Shown one piece after another: positions 48,811 through 61,213 of a DNA stretch of 64,000 bases (positions are counted from its first letter, which is position 1; every line of letters starts with the position of its first letter). The stretch comes from Nageia nagi (taxonomy: Eukaryota > Pinophyta), in assembly GCA_050084985.1 (NCBI GenBank), contig JBITNC010000001.1, positions 74,834,001 through 74,898,000 on the forward strand, given 5' to 3'. The notes under the pieces were generated by a model that saw nothing but the letters and a program-made list of their open reading frames with translations, made no database searches and was not told the DNA's origin. The translations under genes were made by a program, and so were the position numbers.

Positions 48811-51800
48811 ATAGGTCTAGTGCTAAGGCTCCTCTTTATGCTTATTGTGATATCAAACCAACTAGTTATCATAAAACATAAAGGTAGATAAGAGTGCACA
48901 ATGATAAGAGCATTTATTTAATAAATTAAATAAATTATTTTGAATACCTAAAAGGGTATGATTTTATTATTTAAGAACAAAAATAATTAAAACATAAGTT
49001 CAAAGTATAATAAGAAAAGTAATAAAGTACTCCCCGAAAGGTTATCTCACAATGATAACTTTGGATGCCCATATTTTTACCTATATTATGCCCCATGTTT
49101 GACTTGGTTATGATATGATGGACCTCTCATCATAGAAGAAATCCAAGGAAAAGAAAAAGGAAATTGAAAGGATCTTAAACAAGAAACATCTTTACATAAT
49201 ATATCTCAAATATTGACATCAAATATCATGATATGGAAAGTATATATGTGATAAGAAATCAAACATGTCCTTGGTGAATTACCCACCAAGATTTATGAAG
49301 ATATATTGCCAATTTAAACTTGTCATCTTAGTTTCCCAAGCATTCATGTTTCCATGGATTTTTTATATGAATGAACCTTCTTTACAAAGGCATAAAATGA
49401 TAAGATTTACCCTTTATTACAAAAGCATAAAATGATAAAAATGATCAACTTGGTTTTCCAAACCATCATGTTTCCATGGATTTTCTAGTAAGAATGACCC
49501 TTTCTTACAAAGGTGTAAAATAATAAGAATTGATACAAAAATAATTTTGATATGTTTTGACAATGATTATTTATGATAAGTAACTTTTTTAGGAAAAAAA
49601 AGGTAAATAAATAAATGAATTAACTTTTTCATTATTTAACCATGATTTGGCATCACTAGAAACACAATGATGCCACTACATTATTGCTTCATTTTTCTTG
49701 AAAGGTTAGTATCCAAATATAGATAAATGTATGTTTGTACAAAAAATATTAGACATAAAACTTTTTCAAATGCATTATATTAATTAGATTACATTCTTAT
49801 TTACCTTTAATTATGGATAATTTATATGCATCTTTTCCATAATTTGCAATGACAATGTAAGGACCTATCTAGTTAGTTTCAAACTTACCTTTCTTCTCAT
49901 TTTCTAGAGCTTTTGTATTGGTAAGGTTTTATTTTAAGACTAAGTCATTAACCTTGAACTCTTTAGGATTGATGTTTTTGCTATAGTATTTTTGGATTCT
50001 AGAATGATAGACACAGAGATGTTCTAGAGCATTAACCATTTTTTCATCTAGAACTTCTAGTTGGGCTAATCTATCTTTTCCTCTATCTTCATTAGGAATG
50101 ATAACATCTAGTGACACATGAAGTGATGGGATCTCTAGCTCTAATGTAATTATTGTTTCATCAACATACATTAAGGAGGAAGGATTTTCCCTATGGAAGT
50201 CCTTATACTTGTTATATAAGCCCACAAATCATAAGGGAGTTGTTCATGCTAGTCTTTACCATGCTTTACGAAAATTTTGGATAGGATATTCTTAATGACT
50301 TTATTATATGATTTGGCTTGACCATTACCTTATGGATATTAAAGTGTATATAATTTCCTTTAAATATGATATTTATCAAAAAAAAATTAACTTCATTACC
50401 TCTAAAGCTTTTACTATTATCCATGAATAATTTAGAAGGCACGCCATATCTAAAAATGATAAATTTAATAAGAAATTCAAAATCTTACCTTCTTTTACTA
50501 ACTTCAAGGGTATATCCTCCACCCATTTTATGAAATATTACATGGTAGTAATGATAAAATTGTGTTCATCTCTTCAAATAGGGTTAACTTTACCAATATA
50601 ATCAAGTTCCTAAATAGAAAAAGACCAAGGAGATACAATAGAGTGTAATCCATGAGAAGGAGAAGGTTGATGCTTAGAACTCTTTTGACATTGAACATAT
50701 TTATTAATATTAAATTCATAATATTCTAGCATATTAGGCCAATAATAACCTAATTTAAGCAATCTTTGATAAACAAATTTAGCACTAAAGTGTCCACCAC
50801 ATTCACCATCATTAGCTTAATAAAGGACCATTTCTACTTCATGTCTCATTAAACATCTAAGAAGACTACCATAAAAATACCTTGTACATAAAAAATCACT
50901 AAGGATGACATATTTGGTAGCTAGAGTTTTTAGTCTAATTCTAGCATTATGATCAAAGGTAATAGGAACAACACCATATTTAAGATAATCAAAAATATCT
51001 TAATACCATTCACACACATTGATACAAGTAGTTACATAACATTGATCCTCAATAAAATCTTCGACAACATACTCATGAGATGGCTTATCTATAATTTTTA
51101 TTATAATAATAGTTTTCTCATCTTATATGTTAATAGGAACAAGGGAAGTGGGACTAGCCATAACATCAACATATCTATTATTTTCTCTTGGAATGTTGTC
51201 AATTTCATATACATTAAAGTAGATGAGGAGGTTTGTTACCATTTCTTTGTATGGTTGTAACTTGGGATATTTGGTATTGTAGATGTTTAATAGTTTTTTC
51301 ACTATTAGTTGAGAATCACCAAAGATGTTTATCCTCTTTACCTTCAAAAGTATTGCAACCTTTAGACTTAAAATAAGACCCTCATATTCTACCATATTGT
51401 TAGTGCAACTAAAACTTAAATGATAAGATGTAGGGATTACATAATCATGAGGATTGATTAGGAAAACCCTTTTATTTTCCCTTTGAATTCACTTGAAATC
51501 ATCAAAGAACAAGGTCCATTCATCATTTTCCATAAAACTAACAAAATTTAAGGAAACTCAAGCTAGAAAATGGAGATGCAACACTATAGTGTAGTGGAGA
51601 TGCTAGGCTTGTGAACATTCTACCCATGCACTTCATCTAGAAACTTGTCCAATAAATTCAATTTTCTATAGCCTATCCTTTAATTTATTTCTAAGTAATA
51701 ATTACAAAATTGAACTTTTGAAACAACATTACCTATTTTGCAACTCTTCTTGATAGGTAGGATTTAGACAAGATATCTTAGAGGATCAGCTAGAGATATG

Positions 51801-51951
51801 ACATATGTTGTATTTTCAATCATGTAATATCTTAATTTTTCAATTTAGAAGACTATTGTAAAATACATATTTTCTATTAGAGTGTACCTTATCTCATAAT
51901 CAAGTATAGTTTTTTTGATATAATAAATTTCTCTTTTGTAAGATCCCAATC
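48811..51951 (-). pseudogene. Tat-like Ty3 pol fragment: end of RT, RNase H, integrase (copy 1)
   Basis: Reading leftward: RT end (YYIKKTILDYEIRYT, about 51935-51890), RNase H-like domain (open 51395-51123: MVEYEGLILSLKVA, IFGDSQLIVKKL, IDNIPRENNRYVD), integrase zinc region (DGECGGHFSAKF, YVQCQKSSKHQ; about 50830-50670), catalytic core pieces (ELDYIGKVNP, MDNSKSF), and the C-terminal part with VDETIITLELEIPSLHVSLD (50225-49929). A second RNase H-type domain before integrase is typical of the Tat lineage. The first zinc-binding His is Asn here but His in copy 2. The 49-kb end is non-coding. It is broken throughout, and everything before the RT end is missing. Confidence 0.8.
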
Positions 51952-52375
51952 ATAATATTTCCTTGCATATGGATCTTCTAATAATTTATCTAGTTTTTTC
52001 CTTAGAAATGCATGGTATTTTTCTTTTAAATCAATATAAATATAAATTCCTAATATAAAACTAGGATTGGCTAACATATGCTCTTTAATTTTCTTAAGTT
52101 GATCTTAAGATGATAGGTTTTCAAATGCAATATCATACACTTCATATTTATCCATAGCATCATTTATATATATCTCAAAATCTATATTAGCACTCAAATC
52201 ATCATCATCACTATCAATATCATTGTCATTATTTTGATTTTATATTATTAACACATTATTTTGCAAATCATCATTACTTGCACTAGTTAAGAATGAATTT
52301 TATAAATTAATTTCATCATAAGATTGTTTAATATTATTACTTTGAACATCTATATCTTTAGGCATTTTGTTTTAG
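51952..52375 (-). pseudogene. second copy of the gag-like N-terminus
   Basis: From 52366 it reads MPKDIDVQSNN, the acidic block DIDSDDDDLSANIDFE, AFENLSS, then LGIYIYIDLKEKYHAFLRKK (open 52077-51889), running straight into RT-end sequence. The direct join of gag start to RT end is the duplication junction, not a natural protein. Confidence 0.6.
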
Positions 52376-53125
52376 AAGAAGGTGCAAATAAATCACTTAT
52401 CATATTCAAATATTCAATAAAACCACTTGTAGTTGTAGTATCCATGCTAAAATGTAAGATTTATTATTTTCCACAAAAATTTAAGAAGTATGATCAAATA
52501 AGCACTTTTACACCATACAAGATTAAAAATAAATTGATAACATGTATATATATGATGTGGGACAAGTTGTATAATGCTAGAATTTTCAAAATTCAAGAAA
52601 ATAGCCTTCAAAATTCAATTTTTATACAAAATATTTTATTTGAAAATCTTTAGATATCTTGATAAAAATGCATGCACTAAGTCCAAATTAATCTCAAAAA
52701 GTTACCTAATATGATGACCTATGATTTTGGTAAATTTTTATCATGAAACAAGTCACCAAATAATTAAAAAATATTTTCAAAATTTATGATTTATTAATAT
52801 GACATTTTTTGCAAATAATTTCCCAAAATTGATCAAAGTATGCAAATCTAGACCTAGAAAAATAAGAAAAATTTCTCAATTATATTTATCTATGGCTTGG
52901 ACAAATTTTTCTAATGCTAGATCCCACCAAATTGAATAAAATGACCTCAAAAAATTGGTATTTTATATAGTGACATTGTTTAGGAATTTGTTTTTTAAGG
53001 CAATAAAAAATTTTAATTTGGATAAGATTAACTCAACGAAAAAGAAAATAAAACCAAGGGTTTCTAATGCAAGATTCCTCAAAAAAAGTGATGCGCTAAA
53101 ATATAAATTCTATATTTTGTAGGGT
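52376..53125 (-). other. second copy of the leader
   Basis: Homologous to 47336-48057; non-coding. Confidence 0.7.
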
Positions 53126-53144
53126 CAGTTAGGGTTAACCAAAA
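53126..53144 (-). other. primer-binding site, decayed copy
   Basis: The minus strand reads TTTTGGTTAACCCTAACTG; one change in the core compared with 48058-48076. Confidence 0.55.
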
Positions 53145-53879
53145 TGTAGACTCTAAAATGATTAAAATATGAATATACATAATAAATAAAATGATCTACA
53201 ATATAAGAAAAGCTAGATATATACACTATATCAGATATAACAAATATACATGAAAAGCATGCATATGATATGAAGTGTATGTGCAATCCTTGAAAGAAAA
53301 TATCAATAGATATTTGGAGGATTGGTATTGGATTAGAGGTGAGCTTGAAATGGATTTTTGTATGCATGGATCAACAACCACTTCCATCAAAATATGAAAC
53401 CCTCAATCCTCAAAACACATGTGGTTAATAGCCTTGAAGAAGCACACCATTAATAGCATTGAATATTATGAATTATGGAGTGCATAAAAGATACAAAGTT
53501 TTAGAGCTCAAAGTATAACAATTTCTCATAATAGGTGGTATCTAAATATACTATTACTTGATTAAGATTGCAAGAGACAACCACTTATTAGAGATCTTAT
53601 CATATCAAAGAGTTCCAATCTATAGAGGTCAACCTATTCCACTCGCATATATAGCTTGCAAATACATAAAGAGGAGTGAAGGTTCATCTCCAGCAATAAT
53701 ATAAAACTTTATTGTATTCAAGATAAAGTTAAATATGAACTATAGCATATGACATTGCATTGGCCCTACCATATTGTAATATCAACTTTATCTTGACATT
53801 TGTAATATTGTAATAAGTCATTTAGGAAGTCTAAATATGATATATTAAATAAATAATAAATTATTTTTAGGCATCTACA
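53145..53879 (-). repeat. LTR, duplicated copy
   Basis: Plus-strand ends are TGTAGACTCTAAAATG and TTAGGCATCTACA; 735 bp. It is followed by ATAGGTCTAGTGCTAAG, the same flank as the LTR at 48077-48810. Confidence 0.88.
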
Positions 53880-56800
53880 ATAGGTCTAGTGCTAAGTCTC
53901 CTCCTTAGGCTTATTGTGATTTCAAGTTGATCTGTTATCATAAAACATAAAGGTATATGAGAGTGCACAATGATAAGAGCATTTATTTAATAAAATAAAT
54001 AAATTATTTTGAATACCTAAAAGGGTGTGATTTGATACTTTTGGGACAAAATATAATCAAATCATAAATTCAAAGTATAACTAGAAAAGTAAGAAAGTAC
54101 TCCTTGAAATTTTTTCTTGTAATGATAACTTTGGATGCCTCTATTTTTTTCTATATTATGCTCCCTCTTTGACTTGGTTGTGACATGATGGACCTCTCAT
54201 CACAGGAGCAATCTAAGGTAAAAATAAATGAACCTAAAATAATCTTAAATAATTAATATTTTTGAGCAAGATATCTCAAACATAGACATTAAACATCATG
54301 ATATGGAAAGTATGTATGTGATAAGAAACATCATGATATAGAAAGTATGTATGTGATAAGAAATTAAACCTTTCCTTGGTTACTTACCCACCAAAAGTTA
54401 TGAAGGTATATTTCCAATTTGAACTAATCAACTTGGTTTCCCAAGCCACCATGTTTCCATGGATTTTTTTATATGAATGACCCTTCTTTACAAAGGTACA
54501 AAATGATAATATTGACCCTTCCTTACAAGGGCATTGATCAACTTTGTTTCCTAAACCATCATGTTTCCATGGATTCTCTAGTAAGAATGATCCTTTCTTA
54601 TAAAGGTTTCAAATGATAAGAAATGATACAAAAATAATTTTGATATGTTTTCATAAGAATTATTAACGATAAGTAACTTTTTATGAAAAGAAGGTAAATA
54701 AAGAAACTATTACCTTTTTCATTATTTAACCATGATTTGGAAGAGGCAATCAAAACCTAGAAATTTTTCTATCCTTTTTAAATAATAGCATCACCAAAAA
54801 CACAATGATGTCGTTGTATTAGTGCTTCATTTTTCCTAAAAGGTTAGTATCCAAATATGGAGAAATGCATGTTTGTACAAAAAAGATGATAAATAAAACT
54901 TTTTCAAATGCATAACAATAATTAGATTACATTCTTCTTTACCTTTAATTATGGATTATTTATATGCACATTTTCCATAATTTGTAATGACAATGTAAGG
55001 ACCTATCCAGTTAGATTCGAAATTAAATTTCTTTTCATTTTCCAAAGCTTTTGTGTTGGCAAGGTTTTCTTTTAATACTAGGTTACCAACCTTGAACTTT
55101 TTAGTCTTGATCTATTTACTATAGGCTTTTTGGATTCTAGAATGATATACAATGAGATGCTCTAGAGCATTAACCCTTTTTTCATCTAGAACTTCTAGTT
55201 GGGCTAATATTTCTTTTCTTATATCTTCATTGAGAATGATACCATTTAGTGACACATGAAGTGATGGGATCTCTAGCTCTAGTGGAATTATAGCTTCATC
55301 ACCATACATTAAGAAAAAATGAGTTTCCCCTACAAAAGTACTTATACTTGTTTTATACATCCACAAAGCATAAGGGAATTTTTCATGTCAATCTTTACCA
55401 TGCTTTGTGATAATTTTGGATAGGATATTTTTTATGACTTTATTATATGCTTCAGCTTGACCATTACCTTAGGGATGGTAAGTTGTAGATAAATTCCTTT
55501 AAATATGATATTTATCACAAAAAAAATTGACTTCATTATCTCTAAATATTGTACCATTATCCATGAAAGATTTAGAAGGCACCCCATATCTAGAAATGAT
55601 AAATTCAATAAGAAATTCAAAAATATTACCTTCTTTTCCTAGCTTCATGGGTATAGCTCCACCCATTTTCTAAAATATTCTATGGCTTTAATGATAAACT
55701 TGTTTCCATCTCTTTAAATAGGGTTAGCTTTACCAATATAATCAAATTCCCAAATAGAAAAAGGCCAAGTAGATACAATAGAGTATAATCCATTGGAAGG
55801 AGAAGGTTGAAGCTTAGCATTCTTTTGACATTGCTCACATTTTTTAACATGAAATTCATAATCTTATAGCATAGTAGGCCAATAATAACCTAGTTAATTC
55901 GTATTTTATAAACAAATTTAGCACTAAAGTGTCCACCACATTCACCATCATGAGCTTGATGCATCATTAAACATCTAATAAGAGTACCATCAAAAGATGT
56001 TTTATATAACAAATCACTAATGATGAAATATTTGGTAGCTAACTTTTTTAGTCTAATTCTATCATTATGATCAAAGGAAATAGAAACAACACCATCTTTA
56101 ATATAATCAAAAATATCTTAATACCATTTACACATGTTGATACAAGTAGCTGCAAACATTGATCCTCAACAAAATCTTCAACAACATGCTCATGAGATGG
56201 CTTACCTATATTTTTTTATTGTAAGAATATTTTTTTCATCTTCTATGTTAATAGGACCAAGGTAAGTGGTAATAGACATAGCATCAACATATTTATTATT
56301 GTCTCTTGGGATGTTGTCAATTTCATATGCATTGAAGTAGATGAGGAGGCTTGTCACCATTTCTTTGTACATTTGTAACTTGGGATCTTTGTCATTGTAG
56401 ATGTTTGATAGTTGTTTCACTATTAGTTGAGAATCACCAAATATTTTTATCTTTTTTACCTTCATAAGTATTATAACCTTTAAACCTATAATAAGATACT
56501 CATATTCTACCATATTGTTAATGTAATCAAAACTTAAATGATAAGATGTAGGGATAACATCACCATGAGTATTGATTAGGATAATTCTTGTCCTTTCCCC
56601 TTGAATGCACTTGGAACCATCAAAGAATAATCTCAATTCATGATTTTCCATAAAACCAATGAAAACTTAAGGAAAATCAAGCTTGAAAATGGAGCAACAG
56701 TAGTATAGTGTACTGGTGATGCTAGGATCATGAACATTCTACCCATCTAATTCATCTAGAAAATCCTTTTAAGTCTATAATACTTCATTTATTGGATTAT

Positions 56801-57059
56801 TAGTAATGAAATATTCTATAGCCTATCCTTTAATTGATTTTTAAGTAATAAATACCAAATTGAACTCTTTTGGATAGGTAATATTTAGACATGAGATATC
56901 TCAAAGGATTAGCCTAAGCTATGATATATGTTGTATTTCTAATCATGTAATGTCTTAATTTTTCAATTTAGAAGACAAATGTAAAAAATATCTTTTCTAT
57001 TGTAGTGTACCTTATATCATAATCAAGTAAATTCTTGTTGATATAATAAATTGCTCTTT
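53880..57059 (-). pseudogene. Tat-like Ty3 pol fragment: end of RT, RNase H, integrase (copy 2)
   Basis: Same order as copy 1. RT end AIYYINKNLLDYDIRYTTIE lies at about 57053-56994. RNase H-like domain is open 56651-56202 (ELRLFFDGSKCIQGERTRII, NNMVEYEYLIIGL, FGDSQLIVKQLSN), with the first Asp, the Glu and the second Asp visible. The integrase zinc region keeps HDGECGGH near 55940. The integrase C-terminal part is open 55366-55112 (LELEIPSLHVSLNGI). It is less eroded than copy 1 in RNase H. RT upstream of this point is cut off by the chromovirus LTR. Confidence 0.82.
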
Positions 57060-58444
57060 TGTAAGATCCCAATCACAAATTCAAGTGCAATTAAGCAAAT
57101 TCAAACAAGTATGCACCCATGTCTAGACTAGAAGAGTAAATACAAGTATAAACTAACTCACAATGCCAACATCTTCCTCATACATGTATGCATGGATAAT
57201 CACACCTCAAGATTGCAATAAAGGATAAATACATAAGATAATATATGATCCAAATACACAATAGTTGTATTAATAATGTAGAATAAACAATGATACAAGA
57301 GTAGGCCCATAGTGATCAACACTGGTCTCCAAGGATCCAAATATGATCAATGTTAGAACTATGAAATAGTGGATGGAATAACCTCACTCTCTCAAGCTTG
57401 GATTCTCTATTGTAGAACTACCACACCTAGAAACCACTAAATGTAGGAATTTGACCTCAAAATACCATTAGATGGACTAAGATGTTGAACCTTAGCTATA
57501 GATCAATAGGATGCCTCAGGATGCTAACCCTCCTATATGCTACACCTAGGGATGTGCTTTATGCTTCTCCCAAATTGGTGTCTACTGGATGGTATGAGTA
57601 GTAATATAAAATTAGTAAATCCATCAATGATGCCTCAAGGCCTAATATAGCTCACAATTGATATGGTATATTATCAAAGTCATCACCCAACCTTCTTAGT
57701 TCAACATTAGCTTCCTAGAAGCCCCACAAATCCCAATGATGGTGCCTAGGGGTCAATCCAAGCCCAACTTGGGTATCTAGGCCTTCCTCATGCTCCATGT
57801 GGTTCCTCAACCTTAATGTGGGTCTAGAGGGCATGTATGGGTCATGAAGGCATATGTGGGTGTCTAAAAGATATGGATGTATATCATGGATCAACATGGG
57901 TATCTAAGAGTCTCCCTAATGCTAGCACATGTGTATAAGTACTCCCAATTCCAACATTAGGGAAAATAGGTATTTATCCAAGCTTTAAGTGCTAAAAAAG
58001 CCTTGATATTCCCATAATTACATTTTTAGGATCTCCAAGTACATTAAATCATATTAAATCATACTAATATGTACTTAAGAGGGAGACATCCCACTATGGT
58101 GTGGATATCTAAGAGTCTCCCTAATGCTAGCGCATGTGTACAAGTACTCCCAATTCCAACATTAGGGAAAATAGGTGTTTATCCAAGCTTTAAGTGCTAA
58201 AAAAGCCTTGAGATTCTCACAATTACATTTTTAGTATCTCCAAGTACATTAAATCATATTAACTCATACTAATATGTACTTAGGAGGGATACATCCCACT
58301 TGGGGCTCATAGTGGGATCCAATGGATCTTTATATCTTCTATCCCAAGTAATAATAACTAAATATTAATTAATTAATTAATTAAATCCAAGAAGAATCCA
58401 TGGGATTCCATAATTAGTTATAATTTACTAAAGGGTATGTCACA
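57060..58444 (-). repeat. chromovirus 3' LTR (~1.4 kb)
   Basis: The right end is clear: the minus strand starts TGTGACATACCC just after the polypurine tract. The left end is inferred at TGTAAGATCCC (57060), which gives canonical TG...CA ends. Sequence matching copy 1 of the Tat fragment stops 16 bases inside this, at 57075. It contains a 205-bp tandem duplication. Confidence 0.6.
57901..58308. repeat. 205-bp tandem duplication in chromovirus LTR
   Basis: TATCTAAGAGTCTCCCTAAT begins both units (57901 and 58106), which stay near-identical to ...GTACTTARGAGGGAKACATC. It lies in the U3 side of the minus-strand LTR. Confidence 0.95.
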
Positions 58445-58462
58445 AAGATTCCCCTCTCAAAA
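58445..58462 (-). other. chromovirus polypurine tract
   Basis: The minus strand reads TTTTGAGAGGGGAATCTT directly before TGTGACATACCC. Confidence 0.75.
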
Positions 58463-59252
58463 TTGCTTTCCCTCAAGTAATTAAATGCTAGATGTGCTAG
58501 TATCTCTACTCCTTCCCATATTGAGTCTTCATTAGGAAATTCCTTCCATTTGATCAAGTATTATTGAATTTATCTTGATCTCAACTTCTTCACCTGAGTC
58601 TCCAACACCTTCTCAAGAATCAAAACCAATAATGCCTCATCATCAAGTGGTGGGAGCATGGTAGATGAAATATCCTGCTATCCCATGATCTTCTTTAGGA
58701 GTGATGCATGAAAGGTGTTATGGATATTTCTGTTCTTAGGAAACTCAAACTCATAAACAGTCTCTCCAATTGTGTGCAAGATTTTATATGGCCCAAAGAA
58801 TCTAGGTTGTAACTTCTCTATTATCTTCTTTTTGAGTGTAGATTATCGAAATGGTTGCAATATTAAGTATACTATATACCCTACCTCAAAGGCACTATCC
58901 ATCCTCTTTTGATCATAGTACTTATTTTGGTAATTATAGGCCATTTGCAAATTCTTCCTTAGAGCTCTCATGATGTATTGATATTCCTACAAGAAATATT
59001 TAGTCTTTGGAACCTTTCCTTCATCAAACACCAAATCTATAAAGTTAGGAGCATCATAACCATACAAATATTTAAAAGGATATATTTTTATGGAAAAGTG
59101 GTATGTGTAATTATAGCAATACTCCCCAATGTGGAGTCACTTGCCCCATGTTTTTTTTTTTGGCCTATAACATATTGCTTCAAGTACCCTTCCACCCATC
59201 TATTCATGATTTCTATTTTTCCATAAATTTGAGGGTGGTAGCTAGTGCTTAT
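58463..59252 (-). pseudogene. chromovirus integrase C-terminus with chromodomain
   Basis: The integrase core end reads STSYHPQIYGKIEIMNRWVE (59250-59190; family form HPQTDGQTE, catalytic Glu kept). After a shift in an A-run (59151-59161) follow NLQMAYNYQNKYYDQKRMD, LQPRFFGPYKILHTIGETVY and FHASLLKKIMG, the GPY/F module. The chromodomain ends with YLIKWKEFPNEDSIWE (about 58560-58515). The chromodomain is thought to steer integration to heterochromatin. Stops lie inside, including two just before YLIKWK. The 59253 insertion removes everything upstream. Confidence 0.85.
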
Positions 59253-60101
59253 TGTTGCAATGAAAATAGAGCTGGAATGTAGAATAACATAAAATACAAT
59301 TATTCTTAGATTTTCACTAAACCTCAAATTATGTAAAATAGGTAAAAATGTTGTAATTATAAATTGATATTGATTTTCAGCTCAAACTATAATTTGCCCT
59401 TGGAAGGGACTTTTACAAATGCCATTTTCCAAAATAAGAGTATTAGATCTCCATTTTTTTTTATTTGCTTGCTTCTCTCCTTGATATGAACAACCTGTAA
59501 ATCCTACACACATGCAAAAGACAATAACATCGAAGCATCTATGTATGACATGTATTAAATTGAAGCTAGCATAAAATAATAAAAGGTATGAGCTCACAAG
59601 ATTTTGGCAGCATTACCCTACTTCAAAAATTGGGCCAAGATCTAGTTTCTATTGCTTTGTATTGGCTTGTATTTATAGATTTTGGGTGAGATGTTCCAAG
59701 ACTGGTAAGGGGAAGTGAAAAGCCACCGTAGGTTGTAACTGACCCCCTCTATCCACCTCATCTTGGAAGAATGACATATTACAAGTTTCTTTTATTATTT
59801 TTGGTTTTTTTTTGGCTATTACAGAGTCACCAGCAATTACTAGGCAGACGTGGGTGATCATCCTAAAATGCTGACGTTTGTTTTGGGTCGTCGACGGCTG
59901 GTTTTCAATTTTTATAACAATATTAATATGATCACCAAATAGCTAATTATTATCGAAAAGGGGTCATGTGACCACTCATTTTGCATGTACTCAATGAGAG
60001 CTATCCAATAATATGGTTTTTAAACCTATTTTATATTTCATAAAGAGTTATGATTATTTCAATGTTTACTAGTTAAAAAGGGACATTTTTAGGTGTCTAC
60101 A
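59253..60101 (-). repeat. 3' LTR of Tat-type element
   Basis: Plus-strand ends are TGTTGCAATGAAAATA and GGTGTCTACA; 849 bp, aligned along its length to 6715-7566. The minus-strand TATAAATA lies at 59677-59670. Confidence 0.88.
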
Positions 60102-60118
60102 TTTTGCCCCTTTTTGAA
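60102..60118 (-). other. polypurine tract
   Basis: The minus strand reads TCAAAAAGGGGCAAAA just before TGTAGACACC. Confidence 0.75.
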
Positions 60119-60771
60119 TTATCAACCGAGAAATGCGGTTGATGATTTCAAAAATATAGGATGAGAAGCTTTGTTGCTTGATTGTTTGTTATTGATTTTT
60201 TATTATATAAGTTTTAACTCAATTTCTTAGATGAATCAAAATTTTGATTTATCAAATTATGATAAAATGTGTTTTCTTTTAACATTTGATGTAGTTTTGA
60301 AAACAAATTTGCATATACTTCAGAAGTGACTATTTTCGGTATGACAATGTGTTGAGCTTGTGTGACAGTTGCATGACATTTCTATTATGTCATTTTGCAT
60401 GTCTAAGTGCACATGTACCGTATAAGTTTTCTTTAGCATATGAGTTTTGATGGTGTTGTCCTTTATCCCGACAACAGGGTTTCAAGATGATCTCCTGTAA
60501 CAATGATACATCACATTTTATCTCCTTTAATATTTGTAAATCTTAACGATATTTTTAAGAAATATCATCAAAATCTTTTTCGTATAAAGCTTAAGATATT
60601 TTAGTAGGATATAATTATAGCTTCTTTGAATCAACTTATAAATATTATTATATAATTTATTATATATATATTAATATTATATTATATTCATAATTTCATC
60701 ATCTGGTGTTGTCATGAGGATAATCCTTGCCATGACTGAATATAATTTTTTAACTTTTGTAATTGATACAT

Positions 60772-61213
60772 TTTGAAAATGATATTGTAATACATCAAAA
60801 CTACACTTGTATCAATCTCCATACTGTGTGTTGTTTATGGTAGTTGTATGAAAAGACTCTAGTTTATCTTTGCATACTGAAGTGAGTATGTGATGGTAAG
60901 CTTATTTGATGTATACAATTTTGAGGTAGTGATGTTGTATATCAAAACTTCACTTGTATTTATCTCCATACTATGTGCTATTTATGGCAGTTGCATGACA
61001 AGACTCTAGTTTATCTATGCATGCTGAAGTGAGTATGTGATGGGAAGCCTATTTTGTATATACAAGTTTGAGATAGTGATGTTGTATATCAAGACTTTGC
61101 TTGTGTTTATATCCATACTATGTGCTGTTTATGGCAGTTGCATGACAAGACTCTAGTTTGTCTCCGCATGCCGAAGCGAGTATGTGATAGGAAGCTTGTT
61201 TTGTATATACAAG
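60772..61213. repeat. three tandem units of 147 bp
   Basis: CTCTAGTTTATCTTTGCAT or close variants start at 60857, 61004 and 61151, both periods exactly 147. Each unit also has ATGTTGTATATCAA or a variant, CCATACTATGTGCT and GAGTATGTGAT. Confidence 0.92.

Larger units (their letters stand above)
46916..51951. repeat. tandem duplication, unit 1 (~5.0 kb)
   Basis: This contains, left to right: the start of the gag-like frame, leader, LTR, flank beginning ATAGGTCTAGTGCTAAG, integrase and RNase H remnants, ending ...AAGATCCCAATCA. The same order occurs in 51952-57075. The units differ by many substitutions and some indels, so the duplication is not recent. Confidence 0.8.
51952..57075. repeat. 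tandem duplication, unit 2 (~5.1 kb)
   Basis: It begins TAATATTTCCTTGCATAT (counterpart of 46916), runs through the gag start, leader, LTR 53145-53879 and the same flank ATAGGTCTAGTGCTAAG, and ends ...AAGATCCCAATCA, after which chromovirus LTR sequence follows. An extra piece of about 50 bp near 54754-54800 is absent from unit 1. Confidence 0.8.
57060..59252 (-). mobile_element. Ty3 chromovirus, 3' part (integrase end, chromodomain, LTR)
   Basis: Minus-strand order is integrase end, chromodomain, polypurine tract, 3' LTR. The rest of the element lies beyond the Tat-type element inserted at 59253 and outside the window. It is inserted in the Tat-like pol of copy 2, next to the RT end. It belongs to the chromodomain-bearing Ty3 branch (Del/Reina-like by LTR and protein form, from memory). 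Confidence 0.8.

Noticed and set aside
51889-52077. A natural fusion protein of gag start and RT end
   Set aside because: The join coincides with the tandem-duplication junction, so it is a by-product of rearrangement.
6715-60101. The related LTRs at 6715-7566 and 59253-60101 as the two ends of one large element
   Set aside because: The first has its primer-binding site on the left and the second its polypurine tract on the right, so their interiors point away from each other. They are two separate insertions.
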